Assembly: GCF_029212575.1 (NCBI RefSeq)
Contig: NZ_JARGPK010000055.1
Coordinates: forward strand, 1 to 64,000
Length of the DNA stretch: 64,000 bases
Direction of reading: 5' to 3'
Source: Antarcticimicrobium sp.
GTDB lineage: Bacteria > Pseudomonadota > Alphaproteobacteria > Rhodobacterales > Rhodobacteraceae
Positions 28,764-37,667 of the stretch are shown in pieces. Positions within the stretch are counted from its first letter, which is position 1. Every line of letters starts with the position of its first letter. The position numbers and the translations under genes are program-made. Under the pieces are notes generated by a model. It made no database searches. It was given only the letters and a program-made list of their open reading frames with translations, and was not told the origin of the DNA.

Positions 28764-28790
28764 CGGCCGGGGATGCCCCCGGCCGTTTGT
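28764..28790 (+). terminator. Intrinsic terminator after the gentisate operon
   Basis: Perfect 9-bp stem CGGCCGGGG / CCCCGGCCG with a short loop, followed by TTTGT, 46 nt after the hydrolase stop. Confidence 0.75.
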
Positions 28791-28835
28791 CATTTCTGCC
28801 CGATTAAACAGCGATTGCGAATCTGCACGATTTTA

Positions 28836-28850
28836 GTTATAAACTATAAC
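28836..28850. promoter_or_regulatory. MarR-type operator GTTATA-AAC-TATAAC
   Basis: A perfect inverted repeat with 6-nt arms and a 3-nt spacer, followed by a third GTTAT half at 28852. It lies in an AT-rich island 50 nt upstream of the crotonase ATG. Size and location suit the dimeric MarR regulator encoded as the second gene of the operon. Confidence 0.7.
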
Positions 28851-28900
28851 AGTTATTCAACATTGCCGCCTGTCGGGCGTGCCGAAACCGGAGAGCCACC

Positions 28901-29677
28901 ATGACCCAGCCGATGCTCAAGGTCGATCTTCAGGGCGATATTGCCGTGCTCACCATGAACCGTCCGGGCAAGCGGAACGCGATGTGCGATCAGCTTCTGG
29001 CCGAAATCGACGGTTTTTTCTCCAATCCGCCCGAGGCGGCCAAGGTGGCGGTGCTGACCGGGACCGAGGGGCATTACTGCTCGGGGCTGGACCTGAGCGA
29101 GCACGTGGCGCGCGATGCCGAGGGCACCATGCGCCATTCGCGGGGCTGGCACGCGGTGATGGACCGGATCCAGTACGGCGGGTTGCCGGTGGTCTCGGCG
29201 ATGCAGGGCGCGGTGATCGGCGGCGGGCTGGAACTGGCCACCGCGACCCATGTGCGGATCGCCGAGCCGTCGGCGATCTTCCAGCTGCCCGAGGGGCGGC
29301 GCGGGATCTATGTCGGCGGCGGCGCGAGCGTGCGGGTGGGTCGCATCCTGGGTGCCGACCGGATGATCGAGATGATGCTGACCGGGCGCAAGTACAATGC
29401 CGAGGAGGGCGTCGCGCTGGGTCTTGCGCATTACGCGGTGGGCGTGGGCGAGGCATTGCCCAAGGCGATGGAACTGGCGCGCAAGATCGCCGATAACGCG
29501 CCGCTGTCCAACTATGTCATGATCCAGGCGCTGAGCCGGATCGAGGATATGGACAAACAGGGCGGGCTCTTTACCGAAAGCCTCTGCGCCGCGCTGACCC
29601 AGACCAGCCCCGACGCGGTCGAGGGGCTGGCGGCCTTCCTCGAGAAACGCGTGCCCAGTTTCGGGCAGGGGCGGTGA
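28901..29677 (+). CDS. Enoyl-CoA hydratase/crotonase, hydroxycinnamoyl-CoA type
   Basis: Crotonase of 258 residues probably hydrating a hydroxycinnamoyl-CoA. Oxyanion-hole segments are GHYCSGLDLSEH near residue 60 and MQGAVIGGGLELATATH near 105; a catalytic Glu is in FQLPEGRRGIYVGGGAS near 130. It leads an operon with a MarR regulator, a feruloyl-CoA-synthase-like ligase and an amidohydrolase, the same functions as CouM, CouR, CouL and CouO of hydroxycinnamate beta-oxidation in Rhodococcus. A hydratase-lyase (Ech) role is the alternative. GTGA overlap with the next gene. Confidence 0.87.
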   Translation: MTQPMLKVDLQGDIAVLTMNRPGKRNAMCDQLLAEIDGFFSNPPEAAKVAVLTGTEGHYCSGLDLSEHVARDAEGTMRHSRGWHAVMDRIQYGGLPVVSAMQGAVIGGGLELATATHVRIAEPSAIFQLPEGRRGIYVGGGASVRVGRILGADRMIEMMLTGRKYNAEEGVALGLAHYAVGVGEALPKAMELARKIADNAPLSNYVMIQALSRIEDMDKQGGLFTESLCAALTQTSPDAVEGLAAFLEKRVPSFGQGR

Positions 29678-30162
29678 GCCGCCCGGCGGCAAAGGGTCGG
29701 GCCGTCGCCGAGGCCGGGGTCGCGCGGGTCTCCGACGCGACGCTCTGCGGGTTCATCGGCTATCACATGAAGCGGGCCTTCAACGTGGTGCAGGCCGACC
29801 TGAACCAGGCGCTGAAGCCGCTGGATCTGCGCATGGTGACCTATTCGGCGCTGGTGCTGATCGTGGACAATCCCGGCCTGCGACAGTCGCAGCTGGCCGA
29901 GGCGCTGGATATCGAGCGGGCCAACCTGGTGGTCATCATCGACGAACTGGAGGGGCGCGAGTTGATCACCCGCGACCGGGTGCCGACCGACCGGCGCGCC
30001 TATGCGCTGCATGCCACGCTTGCCGGGCGGCGGCTCTACGATCGCGCGCTGGAGGCGGTGCGCGATCACGAAAGACGCATCCTGAACGGGATGGACGAGG
30101 AGAGCAAACAGGCCGTGATCCGGGCGATGTCCGTGATCCGGCGCGGTTCTGAGGGAGGATGA
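29674..30162 (+). CDS. MarR-family regulator, CouR-like
   Basis: Winged-helix regulator of 162 residues using the GTG at 29674, which overlaps the crotonase stop. The recognition region is LRQSQLAEALDIERANLVVI near residue 70 and the wing is in RDRVPTDRRAYALHATLAG near 105. MarR proteins of this context (CouR, FerR/FerC) are released from DNA by aromatic acyl-CoA esters, so ligand production by the neighbouring ligase would induce the operon. The palindrome at 28836 is the likely binding site. Confidence 0.88.
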   Translation: MSRPAAKGRAVAEAGVARVSDATLCGFIGYHMKRAFNVVQADLNQALKPLDLRMVTYSALVLIVDNPGLRQSQLAEALDIERANLVVIIDELEGRELITRDRVPTDRRAYALHATLAGRRLYDRALEAVRDHERRILNGMDEESKQAVIRAMSVIRRGSEGG

Positions 30163-30165
30163 GAC

Positions 30166-31980
30166 ATGCAACGCACCACGCGGTTCCGGCCGCATGACGT
30201 TTTGCGCGAGGATCGGAACGACGGAACGATCCTGCTGCGCTCGGCCTATGATCTGAGCCCGGTCGCGGAGCGCACCGGCGACTGGCTGCACCAATGGGCG
30301 GCTGAGGCGCCCGACCGGGTGTTCCTGGCCGAACGCAGCGGCGCGGGCTGGCGCGCGCTGAGCTATGCCGCGACGCTGGAGCAGGTGCGCGCGGTGGCCG
30401 CGTCGCTGCTGGCGCGCGGGCTGGGGCCGGACACGCCGATCATCGTGCTGTCGGGCAACGGGGTGGATCACGGCATCCTGGCGCTGGCCGGGCAATATGC
30501 GGGGATCCCGGTGGTGCCGGTGGCCGAGCAGTATTCGTTGATCCACGGCGCCCACGGGCGGCTGCGCCACGCGATCGAACTGGTCGAACCCAAGATGGCC
30601 TACACGGTCGACGGCGATCACTATGCCGAGGCGCTGGCGCTCGATGTCTTCGACGGGATCGAAATCGTCGCCTCCCGCCCCGGCGCAACGGGCGCGACGC
30701 CCTTTGCCGACCTGCTGAAGGGCGACGGCAGCGCCGATGTGGACGCGGCCTTTGCCGCCATCACGCCGGATTCGGTGGTCAAGATCCTGATGACCTCCGG
30801 CTCCACCTCGGCGCCCAAGGGGGTGATGACGACGCATCGGATGATGTGCGCCAACCAGGCGATGCTGGCGGATTCGCTGCCTTTCCTGCGCGACCGCCCG
30901 CCGGTGATCGTCGATTGGCTGCCGTGGAACCACGTGTTCGGCGGCTCGCATAATTTCAACATGATGCTGGCCAATGGCGGCAGCCTTTACATCGACGACG
31001 GCAAGCCGGTGAAGGGGCTGTTCGACCGCACCGTCGAGAACCTGTCGATGATCCCCGGCACCGCGATCTTCAACGTGCCGGTGGGCTACGCGATGATGCT
31101 CGAGGCGGCGCGCAAGGACGAAAAATTGCGCCAGACCCTGTTTTCCGATCTCGACATGATCTTTTACGCCGGGGCCTCGCTGACGCAGGACGTCTGGGAG
31201 GGGTTCGAGCGGATGGCGATGCAGGTCCGGGGCGAGGTGCCGCTGATGACCTCCTCCTGGGGGCTGACCGAAACCGCGCCGGCCACCATGATCCAGCAGG
31301 AACCGACGACGCGCTCGGGCGTGGTGGGGGTGCCGATGACCGGGGTGACGATCAAGCTGCTGCCCGATCAGGATGGCCGCTGCGAGGTGCGCGCCAAGGG
31401 GCCCAACATCATGCCGGGCTATTTCCGCGATCGGAAAAAGACGGCGGAGGCCTTTGACGAGGAGGGGTATTTCATCACCGGCGACGCGATGTGTTTCGTC
31501 GATCCCGGCGACGTCAACAAGGGAATGCGGTTCGACGGACGCATCTCGGAGGATTTCAAGCTGACCACCGGGACATGGGTGCGCGCGGCGCAGCTTCGGC
31601 TCGACATGCTGTCCTGCCTGACGCCGCTGGCCTCGGACCTGGTGATCACCGGCGCCGACCGCGACGAGATCGGGGTGATGATCTTTCCCAATCTGGCCGA
31701 GCTGGAGGCCGAAGGCTACGGCACGCAGGCGCAGGGCGGCGCCCTGTCGGACCCGCTTTTGCTCTCCGACATCCATCGCCGTCTGGCCGAGCGCGCCCGC
31801 GACATCTCCGGCAGTTCGACCCGGGTGGCCCGCGCCATGGTGCTCTCCGAGCCGCCCTCGATGGGCGAGGGCGAGATGACCGCCAAGGGCAACCTGAACT
31901 TTCGCAAGGTGCTGACCCGGCGCGCAGACCTTCTGGCGCGGCTTTATGCCGACGACGACCCCTGCGTGACGCGGATCTGA
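30166..31980 (+). CDS. Feruloyl/p-coumaroyl-CoA synthetase
   Basis: ATP-dependent ligase of 604 residues activating a hydroxycinnamate to its CoA ester. ANL-family signatures are LMTSGSTSAPKGVMTTHRMM near residue 208, SSWGLTETAPATM near 365, the hinge in RFDGRISEDFKL near 455 and the late Lys in KGNLNFRKVL near 580. Overall length and architecture match feruloyl-CoA synthase rather than the shorter 4-coumarate ligases. It lies 3 nt after the MarR gene. Confidence 0.87.
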   Translation: MQRTTRFRPHDVLREDRNDGTILLRSAYDLSPVAERTGDWLHQWAAEAPDRVFLAERSGAGWRALSYAATLEQVRAVAASLLARGLGPDTPIIVLSGNGVDHGILALAGQYAGIPVVPVAEQYSLIHGAHGRLRHAIELVEPKMAYTVDGDHYAEALALDVFDGIEIVASRPGATGATPFADLLKGDGSADVDAAFAAITPDSVVKILMTSGSTSAPKGVMTTHRMMCANQAMLADSLPFLRDRPPVIVDWLPWNHVFGGSHNFNMMLANGGSLYIDDGKPVKGLFDRTVENLSMIPGTAIFNVPVGYAMMLEAARKDEKLRQTLFSDLDMIFYAGASLTQDVWEGFERMAMQVRGEVPLMTSSWGLTETAPATMIQQEPTTRSGVVGVPMTGVTIKLLPDQDGRCEVRAKGPNIMPGYFRDRKKTAEAFDEEGYFITGDAMCFVDPGDVNKGMRFDGRISEDFKLTTGTWVRAAQLRLDMLSCLTPLASDLVITGADRDEIGVMIFPNLAELEAEGYGTQAQGGALSDPLLLSDIHRRLAERARDISGSSTRVARAMVLSEPPSMGEGEMTAKGNLNFRKVLTRRADLLARLYADDDPCVTRI

Positions 31981-32043
31981 CCCCGCCCAAACCGATCGGA
32001 GCGCCGCTCCTCCCCCGCATGATCAAGGACAAGGACCAGACCC

Positions 32044-32916
32044 ATGGTTGATCTAACCAAAATCCGCGCTATCGACATTCACACCCATGCCGAGGAACCC
32101 TGCGGCTGTCATGCCGATGACGGCTATGACGATCTGCAATCGACCATGGCCAGCTACTTCGGCGCGCCCTGGAGCCACCCGCCGACGATTGCCCAGACCG
32201 CCGCGCATTACCGCGAGCAGAGCATCGCCGCGGTGATCTTTCCGGTCGATGCCGAGCGCGAGACCGGGTATCGGCGCTATTCCAACGACGAGGTCGCCGA
32301 ACAGGTGGCTGAGCACAGCGACGTGTTGATCCAGTTCGCGAGCATAGACCCGTGGAAGGGCAAGATGGGCGTGCGCGAGGCGCGCCGGTTGATCCGCGAG
32401 TACAAGATCAAGGGGTTCAAGTTCCACCCGACCATGCAGGGGTTCTGGCCCAACGACCGCATGGCCTATCCGCTCTACGAGGCGCTGGAGGAGGAGGGCT
32501 GCATCGCGCTGTTCCATACCGGGCAGACCGGGGTCGGTTCGGGCATGCCGGGCGGCAACGGGATGCGGCTGAAATACTCCAACCCGATGGTGATCGACGA
32601 CGTGGCGGTGGATTTTCCGGACCTGAAGATCATCCTCGCCCACCCTTCGTTCCCCTGGCAGGAAGAGGCGCTCTCGGTGGCGCAGCACAAGCCCAACGTC
32701 TATATCGACCTTTCCGGCTGGTCGCCGAAGTATTTCCCGCCGATCCTGGTGAAATACTGCAACTCGATCCTCAAGAAGAAGGTGCTGTTCGGCTCCGACT
32801 GGCCGATGATCACGCCGGAACGCTGGCTGAGCGACTTCGAGAAGATCGACATCAAGGACCACCTGCGCGAGGACATCACCAAGGGCAATGCCGCGCGCCT
32901 GCTGGGGCTGGCGTGA
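32044..32916 (+). CDS. Amidohydrolase-2 family, CouO-like beta-ketoacyl-CoA hydrolase
   Basis: TIM-barrel metal enzyme of 290 residues: HIHTHAEEP near residue 14 (metal HxH), FHTGQTG near 158, LAHPSFPW near 200 and GSDWPMITPERW near 257 (metal Asp). In Rhodococcus CouO, a member of this family cleaves 4-hydroxyphenyl-beta-ketopropionyl-CoA to release acetyl-CoA and the benzoate. The operon context here supports the same role. The expected hydroxyacyl-CoA dehydrogenase (CouN) is not in this cluster. A decarboxylase function is the alternative. Confidence 0.83.
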   Translation: MVDLTKIRAIDIHTHAEEPCGCHADDGYDDLQSTMASYFGAPWSHPPTIAQTAAHYREQSIAAVIFPVDAERETGYRRYSNDEVAEQVAEHSDVLIQFASIDPWKGKMGVREARRLIREYKIKGFKFHPTMQGFWPNDRMAYPLYEALEEEGCIALFHTGQTGVGSGMPGGNGMRLKYSNPMVIDDVAVDFPDLKIILAHPSFPWQEEALSVAQHKPNVYIDLSGWSPKYFPPILVKYCNSILKKKVLFGSDWPMITPERWLSDFEKIDIKDHLREDITKGNAARLLGLA

Positions 32917-32947
32917 CCTGCCTGTAGTGCGGGTGATCCGCGTGGGA

Positions 32948-32967
32948 GCGAGGGGCCAGCCCCTCGC
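32948..32967. terminator. Bidirectional hairpin between converging genes
   Basis: Perfect palindrome GCGAGGGGC-CA-GCCCCTCGC between the amidohydrolase and truA 3' ends. It lacks a clear T-run, but its position between converging genes suggests shared termination. Confidence 0.5.
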
Positions 32968-32970
32968 GCA

Positions 32971-33004
32971 CCCCGGAGTACTTCCGGCCAGAAAAAGAGC
33001 GGAT
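32971..33004 (+). repeat. Dispersed intergenic repeat, copy C (diverged 5' part)
   Basis: CCCCGGAGTACTTCCGGCC followed by AGAAAAAGAGCGGA. The right half (CGGCCAGAAAAAGAGCGG) is identical to copy D at 47791; the left half has lost GCCTCCGGCGG. It lies between converging amidohydrolase and truA. Confidence 0.6.
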
Positions 33005-33009
33005 AGGGC

Positions 33010-33783
33010 TCAGACGGCCGGGAAAGGGTCGTCCGGGTAACCCACGCGGGCGAGATAGAGCCCCTGTGGCGGGCAGACCGGGCCGCAGGCGGCGCGGTTT
33101 CGGGCTGTGAGCGCCGCGCGCACGTCTTGCGGTGTCCAGGCGCCGGCGCCGACCCGTTCCAGCGTGCCGACGAAGCTGCGCACCTGGTTGTGCAGGAAGG
33201 ACCGCGCGCGCACGTGAAAGCGGATCTCGGGGCCGCAAAAGCCAGCGACCTCCTCGACCCGCAGCTCGTCCAGCGTCTTGACCGGGCTGGCCGCCTGGCA
33301 GATCGTGCTGCGAAAGGTGGTGAAATCGTGCCGCCCCAGCAGCATGTCGGCGCCTGCCTGCATCGCCTCCACGTTCAGCCGGTGCGGGACCTGCCAGACC
33401 TGGCCCCGGTCATGGGTCGCCGGTGCCCGGCGCGTCAGCAGGCGAAAAAGATACTGCCGCTCCACCGCCGAAAACCGCGCATGCCAGTCGTCCGCCACCC
33501 TTGCGGCGGCGACGATGGCGACCGGCGCCGGCTTGAGGTGGTAATTCAGCGCCTCGGACAGGCGGAACGGGTCCCAGTCCTTTTGCAGATCGCAATGCGC
33601 CACCTGTCCCAGCGCGTGCACGCCCGCGTCGGTGCGCCCCGCCGCGGCGATGGTATGCGGCCCCGGTTCCAGCCGCGCCAGCGCCGCCTCGATCGCGCCC
33701 TGCACCGACGGCTGCGCCTTCTGCCTTTGCCAGCCGGCAAAGGGGGCGCCCTGGTATTCGACTTTCAATGCGTAACGCGGCAT
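33010..33783 (-). CDS. truA: tRNA pseudouridine(38-40) synthase
   Basis: Isomerises uridines 38-40 in the tRNA anticodon arm. The 257 residues from the ATG at 33783 start [20 protein letters not shown]. The catalytic Asp is in [14 protein letters not shown] near residue 52, and the RNA-binding [20 protein letters not shown] is near 200. Upstream in-frame codons lack similarity. It diverges from ycjX. Confidence 0.96.
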   Translation of the reverse strand: MPRYALKVEYQGAPFAGWQRQKAQPSVQGAIEAALARLEPGPHTIAAAGRTDAGVHALGQVAHCDLQKDWDPFRLSEALNYHLKPAPVAIVAAARVADDWHARFSAVERQYLFRLLTRRAPATHDRGQVWQVPHRLNVEAMQAGADMLLGRHDFTTFRSTICQAASPVKTLDELRVEEVAGFCGPEIRFHVRARSFLHNQVRSFVGTLERVGAGAWTPQDVRAALTARNRAACGPVCPPQGLYLARVGYPDDPFPAV

Positions 33784-33882
33784 GGCCGGGCTGGTAGCGC
33801 GGGCGCGGGTCCGGGGCAAGTCCCGCTTGGCGCGGGCGCCGGGCATGCCTATCTTGGGCCGAGGCAACGGCAGGAGACCGGC

Positions 33883-35301
33883 TTGGTCATTTCAACACTG
33901 GCAGACGGGATCACGCGCAGGGTCGAGACCCTGGGCGACCGGATTTCCGAGACCCTGTTCGAGCCGGTGATCCGGCTGGGCGTGACCGGGCTGGCGCGGT
34001 CGGGCAAGACGGTGTTCATCACCTCGCTGGTGGCCAACCTGCTGGACCGGGGGCGGATGCCCGGGCTTGTGGCCCAGCAGCAGGGGCGGATCGAGGCAGC
34101 CTTTCTGCAGCCGCAGCCGGACGTGACGGTGCCGCGGTTCGACTACGAGACGCATCTGGCCGCGCTCACCGCGCCGGAGCCGCACTGGCCCGAGAGCACG
34201 CGGATGATCTCGGAACTGCGGCTGTCGCTGCGGGTGCGCCCGGCGGGGCTGCTGGCCGGGTTGCAGGGGCCGCGCACGGTGCATCTGGACATCGTCGATT
34301 ACCCGGGCGAGTGGCTGTTGGACCTCGGGTTGCTGGACAAGAGCTATCGCGAGTGGGCGAAGGATACCCTGAGCCGGCTGGAAAACCGCGCCGACGCACA
34401 GGGGTTCATGGCGCGGGCCCGCTCTGCCGATCCCGAGGCGCCGCATGACGAGGCGCAGGCGCAGGATCTGGCGGCGCGCTTTACCAGTTACCTTGCGGGC
34501 GCGCGCGATCTGGGCTCCTACGATTGCATCCCGCCGGGGCGGTTCCTGTTGCCGGGCGACCTGGCGGGCTCTCCGGTGCTGACCTTTGCGCCGGTCCCGG
34601 TCACGACGGCGTCGCGGCGCGGCACCCTGCACCGCGAGATGGAGCGGCGGTTCGAGGCCTACAAGTCCAGGGTCGTACAGCCGTTTTTCAGGGATCACTT
34701 CGCCCGGATCGACCGGCAGGTGGTGCTGGTCGATGCGCTGGGGGCGATCCATCGCGGGCCGCGCGCGGTCGATGATCTGGCGCGGTCGATGGGCGATATC
34801 CTGTCGTCCTTCCGGCCCGGGCGGAACGCCCTTCTCAGCCAGCTCTGGCATGGGCGGCGGGTTGACCGCATCCTGTTTGCCGCGACCAAGGCGGATCATC
34901 TGCACCACGGCCAGCATGCAAGGCTGACCGCGATCATGGCGGCGCTGACCCGCGGGGCGCGTGACCGGGCGCAGTTCGCCGGGGCCGAGACCGCGGCGAT
35001 GGCCATCGCCTCGCTGCGCGCCACGACGGAGGAGACGCGCCGCCACGAGGGGCACGAGCTGGCCTGCGTGCGGGGGCGGCTGCTGGAGGATGGGCGGCAG
35101 GCGGCGTTCTATCCCGGCGAGTTGCCGGAAGATCCCGCGCGGCTGCTGGGGCCGGCGCGCGAGGGGGCCGACGCCTGGCTCGATGCGGAGTTCGAGGCGA
35201 TGCGGTTCGCGCCCGCGCGGCTGGTGCTAACGCCGGGGGACGGGCCGCCGCATATCCGGCTGGACCGGGCCGCGCAATTCCTGTTCGGAGACCGGTTGTG
35301 A
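33883..35301 (+). CDS. YcjX-family GTPase-like protein
   Basis: P-loop protein of 472 residues of the YcjX/DUF463 family, linked in enterobacteria to envelope stress. The Walker A-like loop [19 protein letters not shown] is near residue 37, [17 protein letters not shown] near 135 (switch/Walker B region), and [11 protein letters not shown] near 330 (base-recognition TKAD). It starts at the TTG at 33883, supported by AGGAG 6 nt upstream; the longer open frame opposite truA is a shadow. It forms a tight operon with a GNAT gene and a DUF697 protein. Confidence 0.9.
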   Translation: MVISTLADGITRRVETLGDRISETLFEPVIRLGVTGLARSGKTVFITSLVANLLDRGRMPGLVAQQQGRIEAAFLQPQPDVTVPRFDYETHLAALTAPEPHWPESTRMISELRLSLRVRPAGLLAGLQGPRTVHLDIVDYPGEWLLDLGLLDKSYREWAKDTLSRLENRADAQGFMARARSADPEAPHDEAQAQDLAARFTSYLAGARDLGSYDCIPPGRFLLPGDLAGSPVLTFAPVPVTTASRRGTLHREMERRFEAYKSRVVQPFFRDHFARIDRQVVLVDALGAIHRGPRAVDDLARSMGDILSSFRPGRNALLSQLWHGRRVDRILFAATKADHLHHGQHARLTAIMAALTRGARDRAQFAGAETAAMAIASLRATTEETRRHEGHELACVRGRLLEDGRQAAFYPGELPEDPARLLGPAREGADAWLDAEFEAMRFAPARLVLTPGDGPPHIRLDRAAQFLFGDRL

Positions 35302-35747
35302 GCCTGCATCTGCGCCCGGCCCGGGTGCTGGATGCCGGGGCGATGGGGGATATCCTGTACGGTTTCCAGGCCGAAGTGTACGGTGGCCCGAAACTGTACT
35401 CGGGGGCCGAGACGATCGCCGATTGCGGCGCGATGATCGAACGCGGCTGGGTCACCGTGGCCGAGGCGGCGGAGGGCGTCGCCGGGTTTCTCGCCTGCGA
35501 CGGGTTGGAGATCTGCGCGCTTTATGTCGCGGCGGAGGCGCGCAACGCGGGGGTGGGGCAGCGCCTGCTTGACGCGGCCATGCAGGGGCGCGACCGGTTG
35601 CGGTTGATGGTGCTGGAACAGAACGCGGGCGCGCGGCGGTTCTACCGGCGCAACGGGTTTGTCGAGATCGCCCGCAGCGACGGGGCAGAGAACGACGACG
35701 GGCTGCCGGATATCACGATGGAATGGCGAAGGGAGGGGGCGCGATGA
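35298..35747 (+). CDS. GNAT-family N-acetyltransferase
   Basis: Small acetyltransferase of 149 residues, GTG start overlapping the ycjX stop (GTGA). The acetyl-CoA motif is at ALYVAAEARNAGVGQRLLDA near residue 75-95, followed by LMVLEQNAGARRFYRRNGF typical of the family C-terminus. Substrate unknown. It sits between the two envelope-type partners YcjX and DUF697 with overlaps on both sides. Confidence 0.9.
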   Translation: MSLHLRPARVLDAGAMGDILYGFQAEVYGGPKLYSGAETIADCGAMIERGWVTVAEAAEGVAGFLACDGLEICALYVAAEARNAGVGQRLLDAAMQGRDRLRLMVLEQNAGARRFYRRNGFVEIARSDGAENDDGLPDITMEWRREGAR

Positions 35748-36751
35748 CCAGGGGCCCGGTGCTGATCGACCTGGAACAGAGCGGCGAGCCGGCCCCGGAC
35801 GTGGCCCGTGCCGCGCCGGTGCCCGATGCGATGGAGCCGCCCGTCGAGGGGCGGGCGATGGCGCGGGCCGCGCGGCTGGCGGCGCGGGGTCCGTCGCGGC
35901 TGGCGCGCTGGGCCTGGGGGCTGGCCGGGGCGCTGCTGGGCGCGGTGATCTCGCTTGCGGCCTGGGATTTCGTCATGGGCCTGCTGGCACGCGCGCCGCT
36001 GCTGGGCTGGGCGATGACGGGGTTGATCGCCGCCTTCCTCGGGGTTCTGGCGCTGCTTAGCCTTCGTGAACTGGCGGCGATCGGGCGGCTCAAGCGGATC
36101 GACGGGCTGCGGCGCGAGGCCGAGGCGGCGCTGGCGGGCGAGGATCTGAGTGCCGCGCGCGCCGCCGCCGGGCGGCTGATCGCCTTTTACGCCGGGCGCG
36201 AGGACACCCGCTGGGGTCGCGCGCGGCTGCAGGGGCGGATCGAAGAGCAGTTCGACGCCGAGGCGGTGCTGGCGCTGGTCGAGGACGAATTGCTGGCCCC
36301 GCTCGACCAGGCGGCCAGCCGCGAGGTCGAGGCGGCGGCGCGGCAGGTGGCGGCGGTGACCGCGCTGGTGCCGCTGGCGTTGGCTGACGTGGCCGCCGCG
36401 CTCACCTCCAATCTGCGGATGATCCGGCGGGTCGCCGAGATCTATGGCGGGCGCTCGGGCGTGCTGGGAAGCTGGCGGCTGACGCGGGCAGTGTTTGCCC
36501 ACCTGGTCGCCACCGGCGCGGTGGCGGTGGGCGACGACCTGCTGGAGCCGGTTCTGGGCGGGTCGCTTTTGACCAAGCTGTCGCGGCGGTTCGGCGAGGG
36601 TCTGGTCAACGGCGCCCTCAGCGCGCGGGTCGGCGTCGCGGCGATGGAGGTGTGCCGGCCGCTGCCGTTCTCCAAGCGTCACCGGCCCTCGATCCGCGGC
36701 ATGATCCGGCGGGCGCTGACCGGGCTGTTGCCGGGCAGGGGCGCGGATTGA
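35744..36751 (+). CDS. YcjF/TIGR01620-type DUF697 membrane protein
   Basis: Inner-membrane protein of 335 residues, the usual partner of YcjX. Two transmembrane helices lie at about 55-110 (WAWGLAGALLGAVISLAAW and LLGWAMTGLIAAFLGVLALL). A coiled, Ala-rich cytosolic region and a C-terminal DUF697-like hydrophobic domain (VTALVPLALADVAAALTSNL) follow. The ATG at 35744 overlaps the GNAT stop. Function not established. Confidence 0.86.
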   Translation: MTRGPVLIDLEQSGEPAPDVARAAPVPDAMEPPVEGRAMARAARLAARGPSRLARWAWGLAGALLGAVISLAAWDFVMGLLARAPLLGWAMTGLIAAFLGVLALLSLRELAAIGRLKRIDGLRREAEAALAGEDLSAARAAAGRLIAFYAGREDTRWGRARLQGRIEEQFDAEAVLALVEDELLAPLDQAASREVEAAARQVAAVTALVPLALADVAAALTSNLRMIRRVAEIYGGRSGVLGSWRLTRAVFAHLVATGAVAVGDDLLEPVLGGSLLTKLSRRFGEGLVNGALSARVGVAAMEVCRPLPFSKRHRPSIRGMIRRALTGLLPGRGAD

Positions 36752-36817
36752 TCTGCCGCAAGGGGCGGGGCGGCGGGGTCGGTTAGCCTGTCCCCCGGGA
36801 TCAGCGAGGGAGTAGCG

Positions 36818-37528
36818 ATGCAGGATCACGGCCACAGCCACGAAGAGATCGCCGCGCGGGTCGGCGCGCCGCAGGGGCGCGGCCATCTGCGCGACGTGGT
36901 CTACGGCGCCATCGACGGATCGGTCACCACCTTTGCCATCGTGGCGGGGGTGGCAGGCGCGGGGCTGTCGCCCTTTGTCATCGTGGCACTGGGGCTGGCC
37001 AACGTGCTGGCCGACGGGTTTTCCATGGCGGCGGGCAATTTCTCGGGCACCAAGGCAGAACTGGACGACATCCAGCGCCTGCGCCAGGTCGAGGAGCGCC
37101 ACATCGCGCGCTACCCCGATGGCGAGCGGCAGGAGGTGCGTGAGATCCTGGCGCGCAAGGGGTTGTCGGGCCGGGTTCTGGAGGAGGCGACCGAGGAGAT
37201 CTGCGGCGACCGCGAGAACTGGATCCAGCTGATGCTGGAGGGCGAATACGGGCTGGCCGGGGTCGATCCGCACCCGATGCGCGCGGCCCTGGCCACCTTT
37301 GCCGCCTTTCTGGTCGCCGGGATGGTGCCCCTGATGCCCTTCGTGCTGGGGCTGGAGGGCGCCTTTGCCCTGTCGTCCTGGATGACCGGCGGCGTGTTCT
37401 TTGCCATCGGCGCGCTGAAAAGCCGCTGGTCGCTGGCGCCCTGGTGGCGGTCGGGGCTGGAGACGCTGGCGATCGGCGGCGTGGCGGCCGGTCTGGCTTA
37501 TGTCGTGGGCACGCTGTTCAGCATGTGA
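36818..37528 (+). CDS. VIT1/CCC1 family metal transporter
   Basis: Predicted iron/manganese transporter, 236 residues. A His-rich N-terminus (MQDHGHSHEEI) precedes DVVYGAIDGSVTTFAIVAGV and GLANVLADGFSMAAGNF, the two signature helices of the family with Asp and Met metal ligands. An acidic cytosolic segment (about 85-145) with several Glu residues matches the metal-binding domain, then three C-terminal helices. Single gene with its own ribosome site (GAGGGAG). Confidence 0.92.
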   Translation: MQDHGHSHEEIAARVGAPQGRGHLRDVVYGAIDGSVTTFAIVAGVAGAGLSPFVIVALGLANVLADGFSMAAGNFSGTKAELDDIQRLRQVEERHIARYPDGERQEVREILARKGLSGRVLEEATEEICGDRENWIQLMLEGEYGLAGVDPHPMRAALATFAAFLVAGMVPLMPFVLGLEGAFALSSWMTGGVFFAIGALKSRWSLAPWWRSGLETLAIGGVAAGLAYVVGTLFSM

Positions 37529-37562
37529 GGGGGATCGGGCGGTCGGGGGAAGGCACGCCCAC

Positions 37563-37591
37563 TTTACCCCGCCTGCGGCCCCGCCTATAAG
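37563..37591 (+). promoter_or_regulatory. Promoter of the ileS leader transcript
   Basis: TTTACC (37563-37568), 17-nt spacer, TATAAG (37586-37591). Transcription should start about 7-8 nt later, at 37598-37599, exactly at the ATG of the leader ORF, so the leader mRNA would be leaderless. Confidence 0.6.
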
Positions 37592-37598
37592 GCGGCCC

Positions 37599-37649
37599 AT
37601 GACCCATCCGCGCGTCATCATCATTCGAATTACGGCCCCGGCGCTCTGA
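37599..37649 (+). CDS. Putative ileS leader peptide
   Basis: A 16-codon ORF, translation MTHPRVIIIRITAPAL. Four of five consecutive codons (7-9 and 11) are isoleucine (ATC, ATC, ATT, ATT), in the mRNA leader of isoleucyl-tRNA synthetase. There is no ribosome site, but the predicted transcription start falls on its ATG, allowing leaderless initiation. Its last codons and stop lie inside the GC-rich hairpin at 37635-37667. Ribosome stalling at the Ile codons when charged tRNA-Ile is scarce could therefore change RNA folding. Regulation is inferred; no experiment is known to me. Confidence 0.55.
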   Translation: MTHPRVIIIRITAPAL

Positions 37650-37667
37650 CCCAAGGAGACGCCGGGC
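37635..37667 (+). promoter_or_regulatory. Hairpin with competing pairing in the ileS leader
   Basis: Left arm from 37635 pairs with CGCCGGGC (37660-37667) in about 11 base pairs with two single-base bulges and a loop at 37648-37656. The right-arm GGGC (37664-37667) can instead pair with GCCC at 37679-37682, giving a mutually exclusive fold. No T-run follows, so control by Rho, by ribosome access or by processing is as possible as intrinsic termination. Confidence 0.5.
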
